Of a stretch of 64,000 nucleotides of DNA, positions 27,026-34,792 are shown in pieces. This DNA comes from Caldilinea sp. CFX5. GTDB taxonomy: Bacteria; Chloroflexota; Anaerolineae; Caldilineales; Caldilineaceae. The DNA is taken from NCBI GenBank assembly GCA_021405325.1, contig QWII01000024.1, positions 1 through 64,000 on the forward strand, in the 5' to 3' direction. The notes beneath the pieces were generated by a model, which saw only the letters and a program-made list of their open reading frames with translations, was not told the origin of the DNA and made no database searches. Every line of letters begins with the position of its first letter. The stretch's first letter is position 1. Made by a program: the position numbers and the translations under genes.

Positions 27026-29308
27026 TTATTGACTCACTGCTTCACTATCCCCCGCACTATTGTTCGCCGGCACGGCGGAAGGGGCCAGAATCCCCCCCAG
27101 GGCTTGAATACAGGCCACCAGATTGCGTTGGGCGAAACCGGCGCCGTGGGTCACGGTCAGGGTGTTGCCGATGAGGGGATCACCGGCCGGGTCGCGCGAG
27201 GAGATGATGATCACGGGAATAGCAGCAATGGCCGGGTCTTGCGCCTTTTCGGCCAACACCTGAAAGCCACTCATGCCGGGCATGATCAAGTCGAGCAACA
27301 GCACATCGGGGCGCCGGCTGCGCAACATGCTCAGGGCGCGCGCACCGGTCGTGACTTGCAGCAGCGCATAGCCATGTTCGTCAGCCTCGATCATACGGGC
27401 AAAGAGCTGCAACTCATCCTCTTCGTCATCGACAAGCAAGACCGTTTTGACCGTTGGCCCCAAGCGCGCCAGCGCCGCCAAGAGCTTCTCCTGCGCCAGG
27501 GGTTTGATCAGATATTCGACCACCCCAAGCCGTTTGGCGGCCTGCTGCTCACCGGGCAACCAGCAGGTAATCACTGGTGTGCCAAAGGGAAGATGACCCA
27601 GCGTGTCCGCCGGTAGTTGGGCCAAGGGGGGCAGATTCACAACCAGCGCCTGAGCGGGCGAACGGCGCAATGCCTCGACCGCGCCGGCGGCATCGTCGGC
27701 GATCTCAACCTCAGCCGCCGGCAGGTAGCGCACCAACAAGCGGTGCAGTGTTTGCTCTTGATCAATCACCACAAACCGTTCATTAAGGATCGGCACCGGG
27801 GCCAGGGAACGGTGGGTGCGCAGCCGATAGCCCATCTGGTCATCAGGATTCATGGCGCGCCGGAGACGATTGGCCGGATCGGTCGCCGGCGCCGGCGCCG
27901 GTCGATCCAGCGGCAGGGTAAAGTAAATGGTGGCGCCTTCCCCCACTTTGCTCTCCAACCACATGCGCCCGCCGTGCATCTCAACAAATTGTTTGCTAAT
28001 GGTCAAGCCCAGACCGCTGCCGCCATGCCGCCGACGGGTGGAGACATCGGCCTGTTGGAAAGGCTCAAAGATGCGCTGCTGATCTTTTTCGGCAATGCCC
28101 GGCCCGGTGTCGGCGACACTGATCACCACCTCATGCCCCACTTCCCGGCACTGAAGGTGCACCCCGCCCTGTTCCGTAAAGCGACCGGCATTGCCCAGCA
28201 GGTTGATAATCACTTGCCGAATACGCGTTTCATCACAGAAGATCGGGGGCAGCGTCGCGTGCGCCGGGGCCGGGAGAATGGCAGATTCGAGGGAAAGGCC
28301 GCGCGCGGCAAAAAGCTCTTTAACAACGGCCAGCGCTTCGGTAATGATCGGGGGCAGCGCCACCCAATCGCGCCGGAGCGCCATGCGCCCGGCTTCGACT
28401 TGACTCAAATCCAATACGTCATTAACCAGCGTGGAGAGGTGTTCTGCATTGCGCCGGATCGCTGCAATATCAGTCAGCAGGGGGGGCGGTAAGGAGCGGC
28501 CATAGAGATGGGGCGAACGGGCGATGACATCGGCAAACCCAATGATCATGTTGAGAGGCGTGCGCAGTTCGTGGCTCACATTGGCGACAAATTCGGTCTT
28601 GGCCTGGCGCGCTTCCTCGGCGATGCGTTCCAGCGCCTTGAGCCGATCCGACAAGCGCGTCAATTCGCGGTTGGCTTGAATCAAATCTTGCCGGGATTGC
28701 TCTAACTCCAGCCGCTGTTCGCGCCCTTCCGCCAGATGACGGCGCGCCTCGGCAAAGCCGGCAATCGACCATTCGGCGACGGTTAATAATTCCCCCCGCA
28801 CAATCCACCCCAAGAGCGCGCTAAACGCGCCTGCAATGACCACCAACAGCGCCTGATCCGCCGGCAGCGGCGCCGCCCCGAAAAGCTGAGCGCCCGCCAT
28901 CAAGGCGATGACCACCACTTCAGTGGCGATACCGGCCCAACCACTCACCGTGATGACTGCGATCAAGGGCAGAAGACAACTCAACAACCAAATCTGCGGG
29001 TTTTGGGCCAGCCAACTGCTCAACCCAATGGCGGCGACCATCCCCAGCAACCAGAGCGCCAACGCCGGCAACGAATCGTGGGCCAGCAGGTGATAGGCCA
29101 GGGCAAACAGCCCCCCGATGCCGAGAATACCGAGCATGAGGGCGAGGATGCGGTCGCCCGGCCATTGCGTGGTAAAGACCAAGGCGCAGAGCAGCCAAAA
29201 GAGCGCGCTCACCAGTAGCAAGCGCCGGATTGTGGCGCGCAGGAGTTCCTGCATGGTCGCCGCCAGATCAAGTTCACTTTGGGCCAGGGTATGGATAAAA
29301 TGCCACAT
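27026..29308 (-). CDS. Membrane hybrid histidine kinase with two receiver domains
   Basis: About 760 aa. Start taken at ATG 29308 (MWHFIHTLAQSELDL) because the longer frame runs through AT-rich word repeats. Six N-terminal transmembrane helices (about 30-190) lead to a coiled linker, HisKA with phospho-acceptor His in NVSHELRTPLNM, and HATPase with N box NLLGNAGRF, G1 ADTGPGIAEKD and G2 GGSGLGLTI. Two receivers follow. In the first the acceptor Asp is replaced by Asn (ALVVNLPPL); the second is intact (LLVDDEEDE, VLLLDLIMPGMSG). It is downstream of a receiver gene in a two-gene minus-strand unit. Confidence 0.88.
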   Translation of the reverse strand: MWHFIHTLAQSELDLAATMQELLRATIRRLLLVSALFWLLCALVFTTQWPGDRILALMLGILGIGGLFALAYHLLAHDSLPALALWLLGMVAAIGLSSWLAQNPQIWLLSCLLPLIAVITVSGWAGIATEVVVIALMAGAQLFGAAPLPADQALLVVIAGAFSALLGWIVRGELLTVAEWSIAGFAEARRHLAEGREQRLELEQSRQDLIQANRELTRLSDRLKALERIAEEARQAKTEFVANVSHELRTPLNMIIGFADVIARSPHLYGRSLPPPLLTDIAAIRRNAEHLSTLVNDVLDLSQVEAGRMALRRDWVALPPIITEALAVVKELFAARGLSLESAILPAPAHATLPPIFCDETRIRQVIINLLGNAGRFTEQGGVHLQCREVGHEVVISVADTGPGIAEKDQQRIFEPFQQADVSTRRRHGGSGLGLTISKQFVEMHGGRMWLESKVGEGATIYFTLPLDRPAPAPATDPANRLRRAMNPDDQMGYRLRTHRSLAPVPILNERFVVIDQEQTLHRLLVRYLPAAEVEIADDAAGAVEALRRSPAQALVVNLPPLAQLPADTLGHLPFGTPVITCWLPGEQQAAKRLGVVEYLIKPLAQEKLLAALARLGPTVKTVLLVDDEEDELQLFARMIEADEHGYALLQVTTGARALSMLRSRRPDVLLLDLIMPGMSGFQVLAEKAQDPAIAAIPVIIISSRDPAGDPLIGNTLTVTHGAGFAQRNLVACIQALGGILAPSAVPANNSAGDSEAVSQ

Positions 29309-29379
29309 AGGAAGCTTTCTAGGGGAATGATTCGCAATTCGTAATTCGTGATTCGTAATTTGTAATTGGAGCTTTACCT

Positions 29380-30645
29380 TCACCCAATCACCCAATCATC
29401 TAATGTCTGTAAAAATTGCTGCTGGGTGACGGGCTTTTGGAGAAAGGCGCTGGCGCCCAGGGCAAGGGCCAACTCGGCGACAGGTAGAATGGTGCAGATG
29501 ATGATCGGGATCTGGGCGGTGGCGGGGTCGTGGCGCAATTCGCTTAAGACCTGCCAGCCGTCCACGTTGTGCATCATCACATCCAAGAGAATGAGCGCCG
29601 GCTGTAACTTTTCCGCCAGGCTATGCGCGCGCGCCGGGTCACTGACGCCGATGACTTGGTAGCGTGAACCGGCGGCATAGCGCTGCTGTAAGGCCAGCCA
29701 GTCGCTGTTGTCATCAATCACCAACACGGGAAGCTGCTCCGGCGCGGCGAGGGTCAAGGTGGCGGCAAAGCCGTTCCCGGTCAAGGGTGGGAAGGTCAGC
29801 CGGGCATCGTAAAAAGCCGCCAGAGTCTGGACAGTCTGCAAGCCAGTGAGATCCTTTTGGGGGCGCACCGCTACAGGTTGGGGCGTATCTGCGGTGGTCA
29901 GTGGGGGTTGACTCTGGGTGGCCCTGCCGCAGGTCACGGTTAGTTCAATGGTACGTTCACCACGCGCCGCCACAATACGCACCGGTTCACCGTCGGCCTG
30001 CGGGAGGGCGACACTGAGCAAGGTTAGCAGAATGCTGCGTAGCGCCAGCGGGGCGACCGGCAGATCGGCGACGGCGGGGGGCGCCTCCACCAGGAGCGTT
30101 ACTTGCCACTGGTGCGCCAGCGGTTGCGCCAGCAGTTGGACCGTGCGCAAGGCTTCTCCCAGGGGCAGCGCAGGCTCGGCGGCGCTTTTCTTCAGCCAAA
30201 GCAGCTCTTCGCTCAACGCCTGGTCAATGGCCGGCGCAGGTTCAGTGGTCGCCGGGGCGTCACCGGGCTGGCGACTATGGCGATTAAGCTGCGACCAGAG
30301 GTGCTGCGCCAACACTTCCAGCGCCACGCGCTGTTCGCGGCGTAGTTGGCGTTCGCTGATGCCCAGTTGCAGAGCGACAGCGTCGCGGCTCAACTGGCGC
30401 ACATACTGAAAGTTCAACGTATCATAGATGCGCCAGGCGCGCGCTTGCGGCGCTTCCGTTGCCGGCGGCTTGAGCTGACGAATGGCGACAGTCAAGCGCT
30501 GTTGCAATGCGGCAGCCGTATCAAATTCACGCGTCAGGCCGAGCAGTTCGATCAGTGGGCTGCCACGCAAATGAACGGGATCATAGAGGTAGTGCAAGGC
30601 GCTCCGCAGATATAGGAGAAACTGTTCGTAGGTTAATTCTTTCAC
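29380..30645 (-). CDS. Receiver-domain protein with N-terminal HTH-like and degenerate ATPase-like regions
   Basis: A 421-aa protein starting at GTG 30645. The N-terminal 120 residues carry a helix-turn-helix-like segment (SRDAVALQLGISERQLRRE). The middle (about 145-290) resembles a histidine kinase ATPase domain that lacks its N, G1 and G2 boxes. The C-terminal 120 residues are a receiver with DD in VIDDNSDW, phospho-acceptor in LILLDVMMHNVDG and KP in FLQKPVT. It probably takes phosphoryl groups from the kinase encoded 71 nt downstream; divergence from the sugar importer at 30828 suggests control of that locus. Confidence 0.8.
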   Translation of the reverse strand: MKELTYEQFLLYLRSALHYLYDPVHLRGSPLIELLGLTREFDTAAALQQRLTVAIRQLKPPATEAPQARAWRIYDTLNFQYVRQLSRDAVALQLGISERQLRREQRVALEVLAQHLWSQLNRHSRQPGDAPATTEPAPAIDQALSEELLWLKKSAAEPALPLGEALRTVQLLAQPLAHQWQVTLLVEAPPAVADLPVAPLALRSILLTLLSVALPQADGEPVRIVAARGERTIELTVTCGRATQSQPPLTTADTPQPVAVRPQKDLTGLQTVQTLAAFYDARLTFPPLTGNGFAATLTLAAPEQLPVLVIDDNSDWLALQQRYAAGSRYQVIGVSDPARAHSLAEKLQPALILLDVMMHNVDGWQVLSELRHDPATAQIPIIICTILPVAELALALGASAFLQKPVTQQQFLQTLDDWVIG

Positions 30646-30827
30646 TGCTGCCCTTTACGTCTCCGTCGTGCGCCCGCCTGGTCAAAAGTTGGCCGGAATC
30701 TGGCCGCGAAATTATACCATCTTTGGCCGAAAATTGATATAATTGCCTGATAGAGATCATCTTCCCAATTGCATCAGTTCTATCGATTGATTGTCCCCCA
30801 CCTGGAGTCCCAAGGGAATCGCAGCCT

Positions 30828-31823
30828 ATGCTCTCGCACTCTGGCACAGCATCAACCGGTACGGCTTCGGCGGTACCACTTGGCAAAACAAGGGCAACCG
30901 GTAAGCAGGCCACAGCCTGGCGCGTCCTGCGGCGCAGTTTGCGCCGCCACTGGCAGTTATATCTGGTCATGTTGCCGGCCCTGCTCTACTTTTTTGTCTT
31001 TAAATACATTCCAATGGCAAACGCGATCATCGCTTTCAAGGATTATAGCGTGGTCAAAGGCATTTGGGGCAGCGACTGGGCCGGCTTTACGCATTTTGAA
31101 CTCTTTTTCAATAACCCGGTTTTTTGGACGTTGCTCAAGAATACGCTGGGCCTCAGCCTCTATGCGCTCATCGTCGGTTTTCCCATTCCGATTTTGCTGG
31201 CGATTGCGCTCAATGAAATACGCGACGGCTTCTTTAAACGCCTGGTGCAGATGGTCACTTATGCCCCCTATTTCATCTCAACGGTTGTCATTGTTTCGAT
31301 GATCATGCTGCTGCTGGCGCCACGGTTGGGGGTCATCAACCTGGGCTTGCAAGCCTTGGGGCTGCCGGCGATCAACTTTCTGGGGCGACCGGATCTCTTT
31401 GCATCGATCTATGTTTGGTCGGGGGTTTGGCAAAACAGCGGGTACGCCGCCATTGTCTATCTGGCTGCCCTCTCCGGCGTCGATCCGGCGCTCTACGAAG
31501 CGGCCAGGGTGGATGGGGCTTCACGCCTGCAAAAGATCTTCAATATTGATTTGCCCGGCATCATGCCCGTGGCGGTCATTCTCTTGATCTTGAATGTGGG
31601 CAGCCTGCTGGCCATCGGCTTTGAAAAAGCCTATCTGCTGCAAAATCCCCTCAACCTCAGCACGTCGGAAATTATCGCCACCTATGTCTACAAGATCGGC
31701 CTGCTCAATGCCAACTTTAGCTTTGCCACGGCCGTCGGTCTCTTTAACTCGGTGATCAACATGATCTTGCTCGTGGCGGTGAACGCATACGTAAAGCGGG
31801 TGTCGGATATGAGTTTGTGGTGA
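30828..31823 (+). CDS. Carbohydrate ABC transporter permease (LplB/YteP type)
   Basis: A 331-aa permease with six transmembrane helices, starting YLVMLPALLYFFVFKYIPM. The cytoplasmic EAA loop is clear: EAARVDGASRLQKIFNIDLPG. Together with the next permease and the lipoprotein at 32925 it forms an oligosaccharide importer of the LplABC/YtcQ-YteP-YtcP class, which often handles complex plant or mucin sugars. No ATPase gene lies in the cluster. Confidence 0.92.
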   Translation: MLSHSGTASTGTASAVPLGKTRATGKQATAWRVLRRSLRRHWQLYLVMLPALLYFFVFKYIPMANAIIAFKDYSVVKGIWGSDWAGFTHFELFFNNPVFWTLLKNTLGLSLYALIVGFPIPILLAIALNEIRDGFFKRLVQMVTYAPYFISTVVIVSMIMLLLAPRLGVINLGLQALGLPAINFLGRPDLFASIYVWSGVWQNSGYAAIVYLAALSGVDPALYEAARVDGASRLQKIFNIDLPGIMPVAVILLILNVGSLLAIGFEKAYLLQNPLNLSTSEIIATYVYKIGLLNANFSFATAVGLFNSVINMILLVAVNAYVKRVSDMSLW

Positions 31824-31908
31824 GTTGGTGATTTCGACAGGCGTTCGCGCCTAGAAGGCAACCGGCTCACGCCGAAGCCTCAATCACCGAAGCAGCTTTC
31901 CCAAAGGT

Positions 31909-32832
31909 ATGACTTTTATGGTGCGCCAGAACACATTCAAACGACGAACACAGATCCGCGAAACGGTGGGGGATCGCCTCTTTCTGCTGGGTGTTTACCT
32001 CTTTCTGACGATCATTTTTTTGCTCGTCTTCTACCCCCTGATCTATGTCTTTAGTTCATCATTGAGCAGTCCGTTGGCGGTCTCTTCGGGGCGGGTGTGG
32101 CTCTGGCCGGTGGACTTTTCGCTGCGCGGCTATCAAGTAACCCTGGCTAGTCCCCAGATCGTCACGGGCTATGCCAATTCGCTCTACTATACCTTTTTCG
32201 GCACGCTGATCAGTGTTGCCTTGACTGTCTTGTTAGCCTACCCGCTCTCTCGTCGCACGCTGGCGGGCCGGGGCGCGATTATGCTTTTTGTTACCTTTAC
32301 CATGATCTTCTCCGGTGGGTTGATTCCGACCTACCTGGTGGTGAAGGAGTTAGGGATGCTCAACACCCGCTGGGCGTTATTGATTCCCCAGGCGGTGGCT
32401 GCCTGGCAGGTGATCATTGCTCGCACCTTTTTTCAAGTGAATATCCCCGATGAACTGGCCGAGGCAGCGGCATTGGATGGCTGTAGTGATCTGCGTTTTC
32501 TCTGGTCAGTTGTGATTCCCCTTTCCAAGCCGATCCTGGCGGTGCTGGTGCTGATGTATGCGGTGGGGCAGTGGAATGCCTACTTTGATGCCCTGCTCTA
32601 TCTCAAGTCCGCCGATTTGCAGCCGCTCCAACTTGTGCTGCGCAGCATTCTCATTCTCAACACCTCCACCAGCGGCACGATGGATGCCGTCACCATGGCC
32701 GAGCGCCAGCAGATGGCGGATTTGTTGAAGTATTCGCTGATTGTTGTCGGTAGCTTACCCGTGTTGATCATCTATCCCTTTGCCCAGCGCTATTTTGTCC
32801 GTGGCATGTTGATTGGTTCGATCAAAGGCTGA
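31909..32832 (+). CDS. Carbohydrate ABC transporter permease (YtcP/LplC type)
   Basis: The second permease, about 307 aa, six helices, with the EAA motif as ELAEAAALDGCSDLRFLWSVVIPLSKP. AAAGG lies close upstream; either ATG at 31909 or 31918 could serve. The C-terminal YPFAQRYFVRGMLIGSIKG is the usual end of this family. It forms a heterodimer with the product of 30828-31823. Confidence 0.92.
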   Translation: MTFMVRQNTFKRRTQIRETVGDRLFLLGVYLFLTIIFLLVFYPLIYVFSSSLSSPLAVSSGRVWLWPVDFSLRGYQVTLASPQIVTGYANSLYYTFFGTLISVALTVLLAYPLSRRTLAGRGAIMLFVTFTMIFSGGLIPTYLVVKELGMLNTRWALLIPQAVAAWQVIIARTFFQVNIPDELAEAAALDGCSDLRFLWSVVIPLSKPILAVLVLMYAVGQWNAYFDALLYLKSADLQPLQLVLRSILILNTSTSGTMDAVTMAERQQMADLLKYSLIVVGSLPVLIIYPFAQRYFVRGMLIGSIKG

Positions 32833-32924
32833 ACCAGGGTAACCGTTGTCTGCATCTCCCTTGCCTATGGGCAGGTTTCTATTCTATCGCGTCATTCGTT
32901 CGATCCATTCCAAAGGAGCCTATC

Positions 32925-34598
32925 ATGATGAAGAAGTCCCTATCGTCTTTGCTGGCACTGCTCGTGATTGCGAGCGTGTTGCTGGCAAGCTGTGCTGGCG
33001 TTGGCCAACCGCCAGCCGAAGCGCCGGCCGGCGATGCCGCGGCCAGCGCCGACGGCCCTGTTAAGATCAAGATTTTCTCGCCCCAGTTCCCGGATAGCGA
33101 TTTGGCGACCAACTCCTTCTCGCTGGAAGCGCAGAAGATGTTCAACATCGAGTTCGAGTGGCAGACCACCACCTCTGACGGCAATTCGGCCAAGGAACAA
33201 CGCCAAATCTCTTTAGCCAGCGGCGACTACCCGGATCTCTATATGTTGATCCCGTGGGTCGATCAATTCTCACAGCTTGATTTGCTGAAATATGGCAAAG
33301 AGGGGGTGATCCTGCCGTTGAATGAGCTGATCAAGGCGCATGGGCCAAATATTCAGGCGGCATTGGACAACTATCCCTTCTTCAAGGCGATGGCTACCGC
33401 CCCCGATGGCAATATCTACGGTCTGCCCCAGTTGATCGAGTGCTACCACTGTTCCTATGCCAACAAGATGTGGGTCAACAGCAAATGGTTGAAGGCGTTG
33501 GGGCTGGAGGTGCCAAAGACCACCGATGAATTCAAGGCCATGTTGGAAGCGTTCAAGAGCCAAGACCCCAACGGCAACGGCGCCGCCGATGAAGTGCCGC
33601 TGGGTGGCTCGACCGAGGACTACGGTGTACGCCCGCTCCCTTACCTCATGAACGGCTTTATCTACGATGATGACCGCACCTTCCTGATTTTGAACGGGGG
33701 CAAAGTCGATATTGTGGCGAACAAGCCGGAGTGGAAAGAAGGGCTGACCTATATCAAGGGCTTGGTCGATGCCGGCTTGATCGACCCCGGCGCCTTTACA
33801 CAGAATGCTGAGGCCTACAAAAAGATCGGTGACAACGCCGATGCACAATTGTTGGGCGCCGGCGCCGGTATGCATCCGGCCATTTTCGTCTCCGTTGGCC
33901 CGGAAGCACCCTATGGCGCTGACTACGATGCCATTCCACCGCTACAAGGTCCCCATGCTAACTATGCCACCTATATCTATCCCAGCGTCCCCGGCGCCAC
34001 CTTTGTCCTGACCAACAAGGCCAGCGAAGCTGCGCAGATCGCGGCCATTAAGTTGGTGGATTATATGTTCACCCAAGAAGGCCAACTGCGCGCCCACTAC
34101 GGGGAAGAAGGGGTGGATTGGCGCCGCCCGCAAGAGGGCGATGTGGCGCTCAACAAAGAAGTTGAACCGATTTGGGCCGTCATTCAGCAGCCCGAAGGTT
34201 CCGAGCCGCGCAACTCGTCTTGGGGCGCGATGGGGCAGTACTTCCAGCCCAAGACCTTCCGTGACGCCTGGGTGCAATCGACTGATCCGGCCGAATATTA
34301 CAACTGGCCCGGCTACGAACGCCGTCTGCAAGATGCCACCGATCTGATGGTCGGCAAGGAATCGCCCGATCTCTTCCCCTTCTGGGTGGTCTGGCCCGAT
34401 CCGGCCACGGCGGACGCCCTGGCGATGCAACGGCAGAACATCACCGATTATGTCAATCAGAATGCCCTGGCCTTTGTGACGGGCGCGCAGAATCTGGAGA
34501 CCGATTGGGACGCCTATGTTGCCGGTCTGGAGCAATTGGATCTCGCCGGCTACCTGGCTGCCATGCAAGCCGCCTACGATGCCAGCGCGGCCAAGTAG
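32925..34598 (+). CDS. Extracellular solute-binding lipoprotein (LipO/YtcQ type)
   Basis: A 557-aa sugar-binding protein of the importer. The signal peptide ends in lipobox LASC, followed by an Ala/Pro linker. The long form (above 500 aa) with tryptophan-rich pockets and the motif ASGDYPDLYMLIPWVDQ fits the LipO/YtcQ group that binds oligosaccharides. The ligand may be the substrate of the GH95 enzyme encoded next. Spacing to the permeases (92 nt) supports one transcript, with higher stoichiometry possible. Confidence 0.92.
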   Translation: MMKKSLSSLLALLVIASVLLASCAGVGQPPAEAPAGDAAASADGPVKIKIFSPQFPDSDLATNSFSLEAQKMFNIEFEWQTTTSDGNSAKEQRQISLASGDYPDLYMLIPWVDQFSQLDLLKYGKEGVILPLNELIKAHGPNIQAALDNYPFFKAMATAPDGNIYGLPQLIECYHCSYANKMWVNSKWLKALGLEVPKTTDEFKAMLEAFKSQDPNGNGAADEVPLGGSTEDYGVRPLPYLMNGFIYDDDRTFLILNGGKVDIVANKPEWKEGLTYIKGLVDAGLIDPGAFTQNAEAYKKIGDNADAQLLGAGAGMHPAIFVSVGPEAPYGADYDAIPPLQGPHANYATYIYPSVPGATFVLTNKASEAAQIAAIKLVDYMFTQEGQLRAHYGEEGVDWRRPQEGDVALNKEVEPIWAVIQQPEGSEPRNSSWGAMGQYFQPKTFRDAWVQSTDPAEYYNWPGYERRLQDATDLMVGKESPDLFPFWVVWPDPATADALAMQRQNITDYVNQNALAFVTGAQNLETDWDAYVAGLEQLDLAGYLAAMQAAYDASAAK

Positions 34599-34652
34599 TC
34601 AAAGCTTAGGTAACGATTCACCCACCCTTCTCCTCACTGCCAGGAAGGTAAG

Positions 34653-34687
34653 CCTCGTACTCTTTTACTTCGAGTAGGAGTACGAGG
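34653..34687. repeat. Hairpin, 10-bp perfect stem
   Basis: CCTCGTACTC at 34653-34662 pairs with 34678-34687. It lies inside a wider imperfect palindrome (about 34625-34730, CTTCTCC/GAGAAGG and CAGGAAG/CTTCCTG). It may protect the 3' end of the importer transcript or be a repeat element. Confidence 0.5.
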
Positions 34688-34738
34688 GGGTATCATCCCC
34701 TATCTTCCTGACAGGAAAGGGTAGAGAAGGGCAACTGC

Positions 34739-34780
34739 CACAAAGGCCGCAAAAGAGATTTTTGTGGCCTTTGTGTTTTT
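34739..34780 (+). terminator. Rho-independent terminator after the sugar importer
   Basis: A 16-bp stem (34739-34754 with 34760-34775, one G-U pair) with a 5-nt loop is followed by TTTTT at 34776-34780. It lies only 12 bases before the GH95 start codon, so the fucosidase gene needs readthrough or initiation very close to its start. It could work as an attenuator between transporter and enzyme. Confidence 0.8.
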
Positions 34781-34792
34781 AAGGAAATAATT

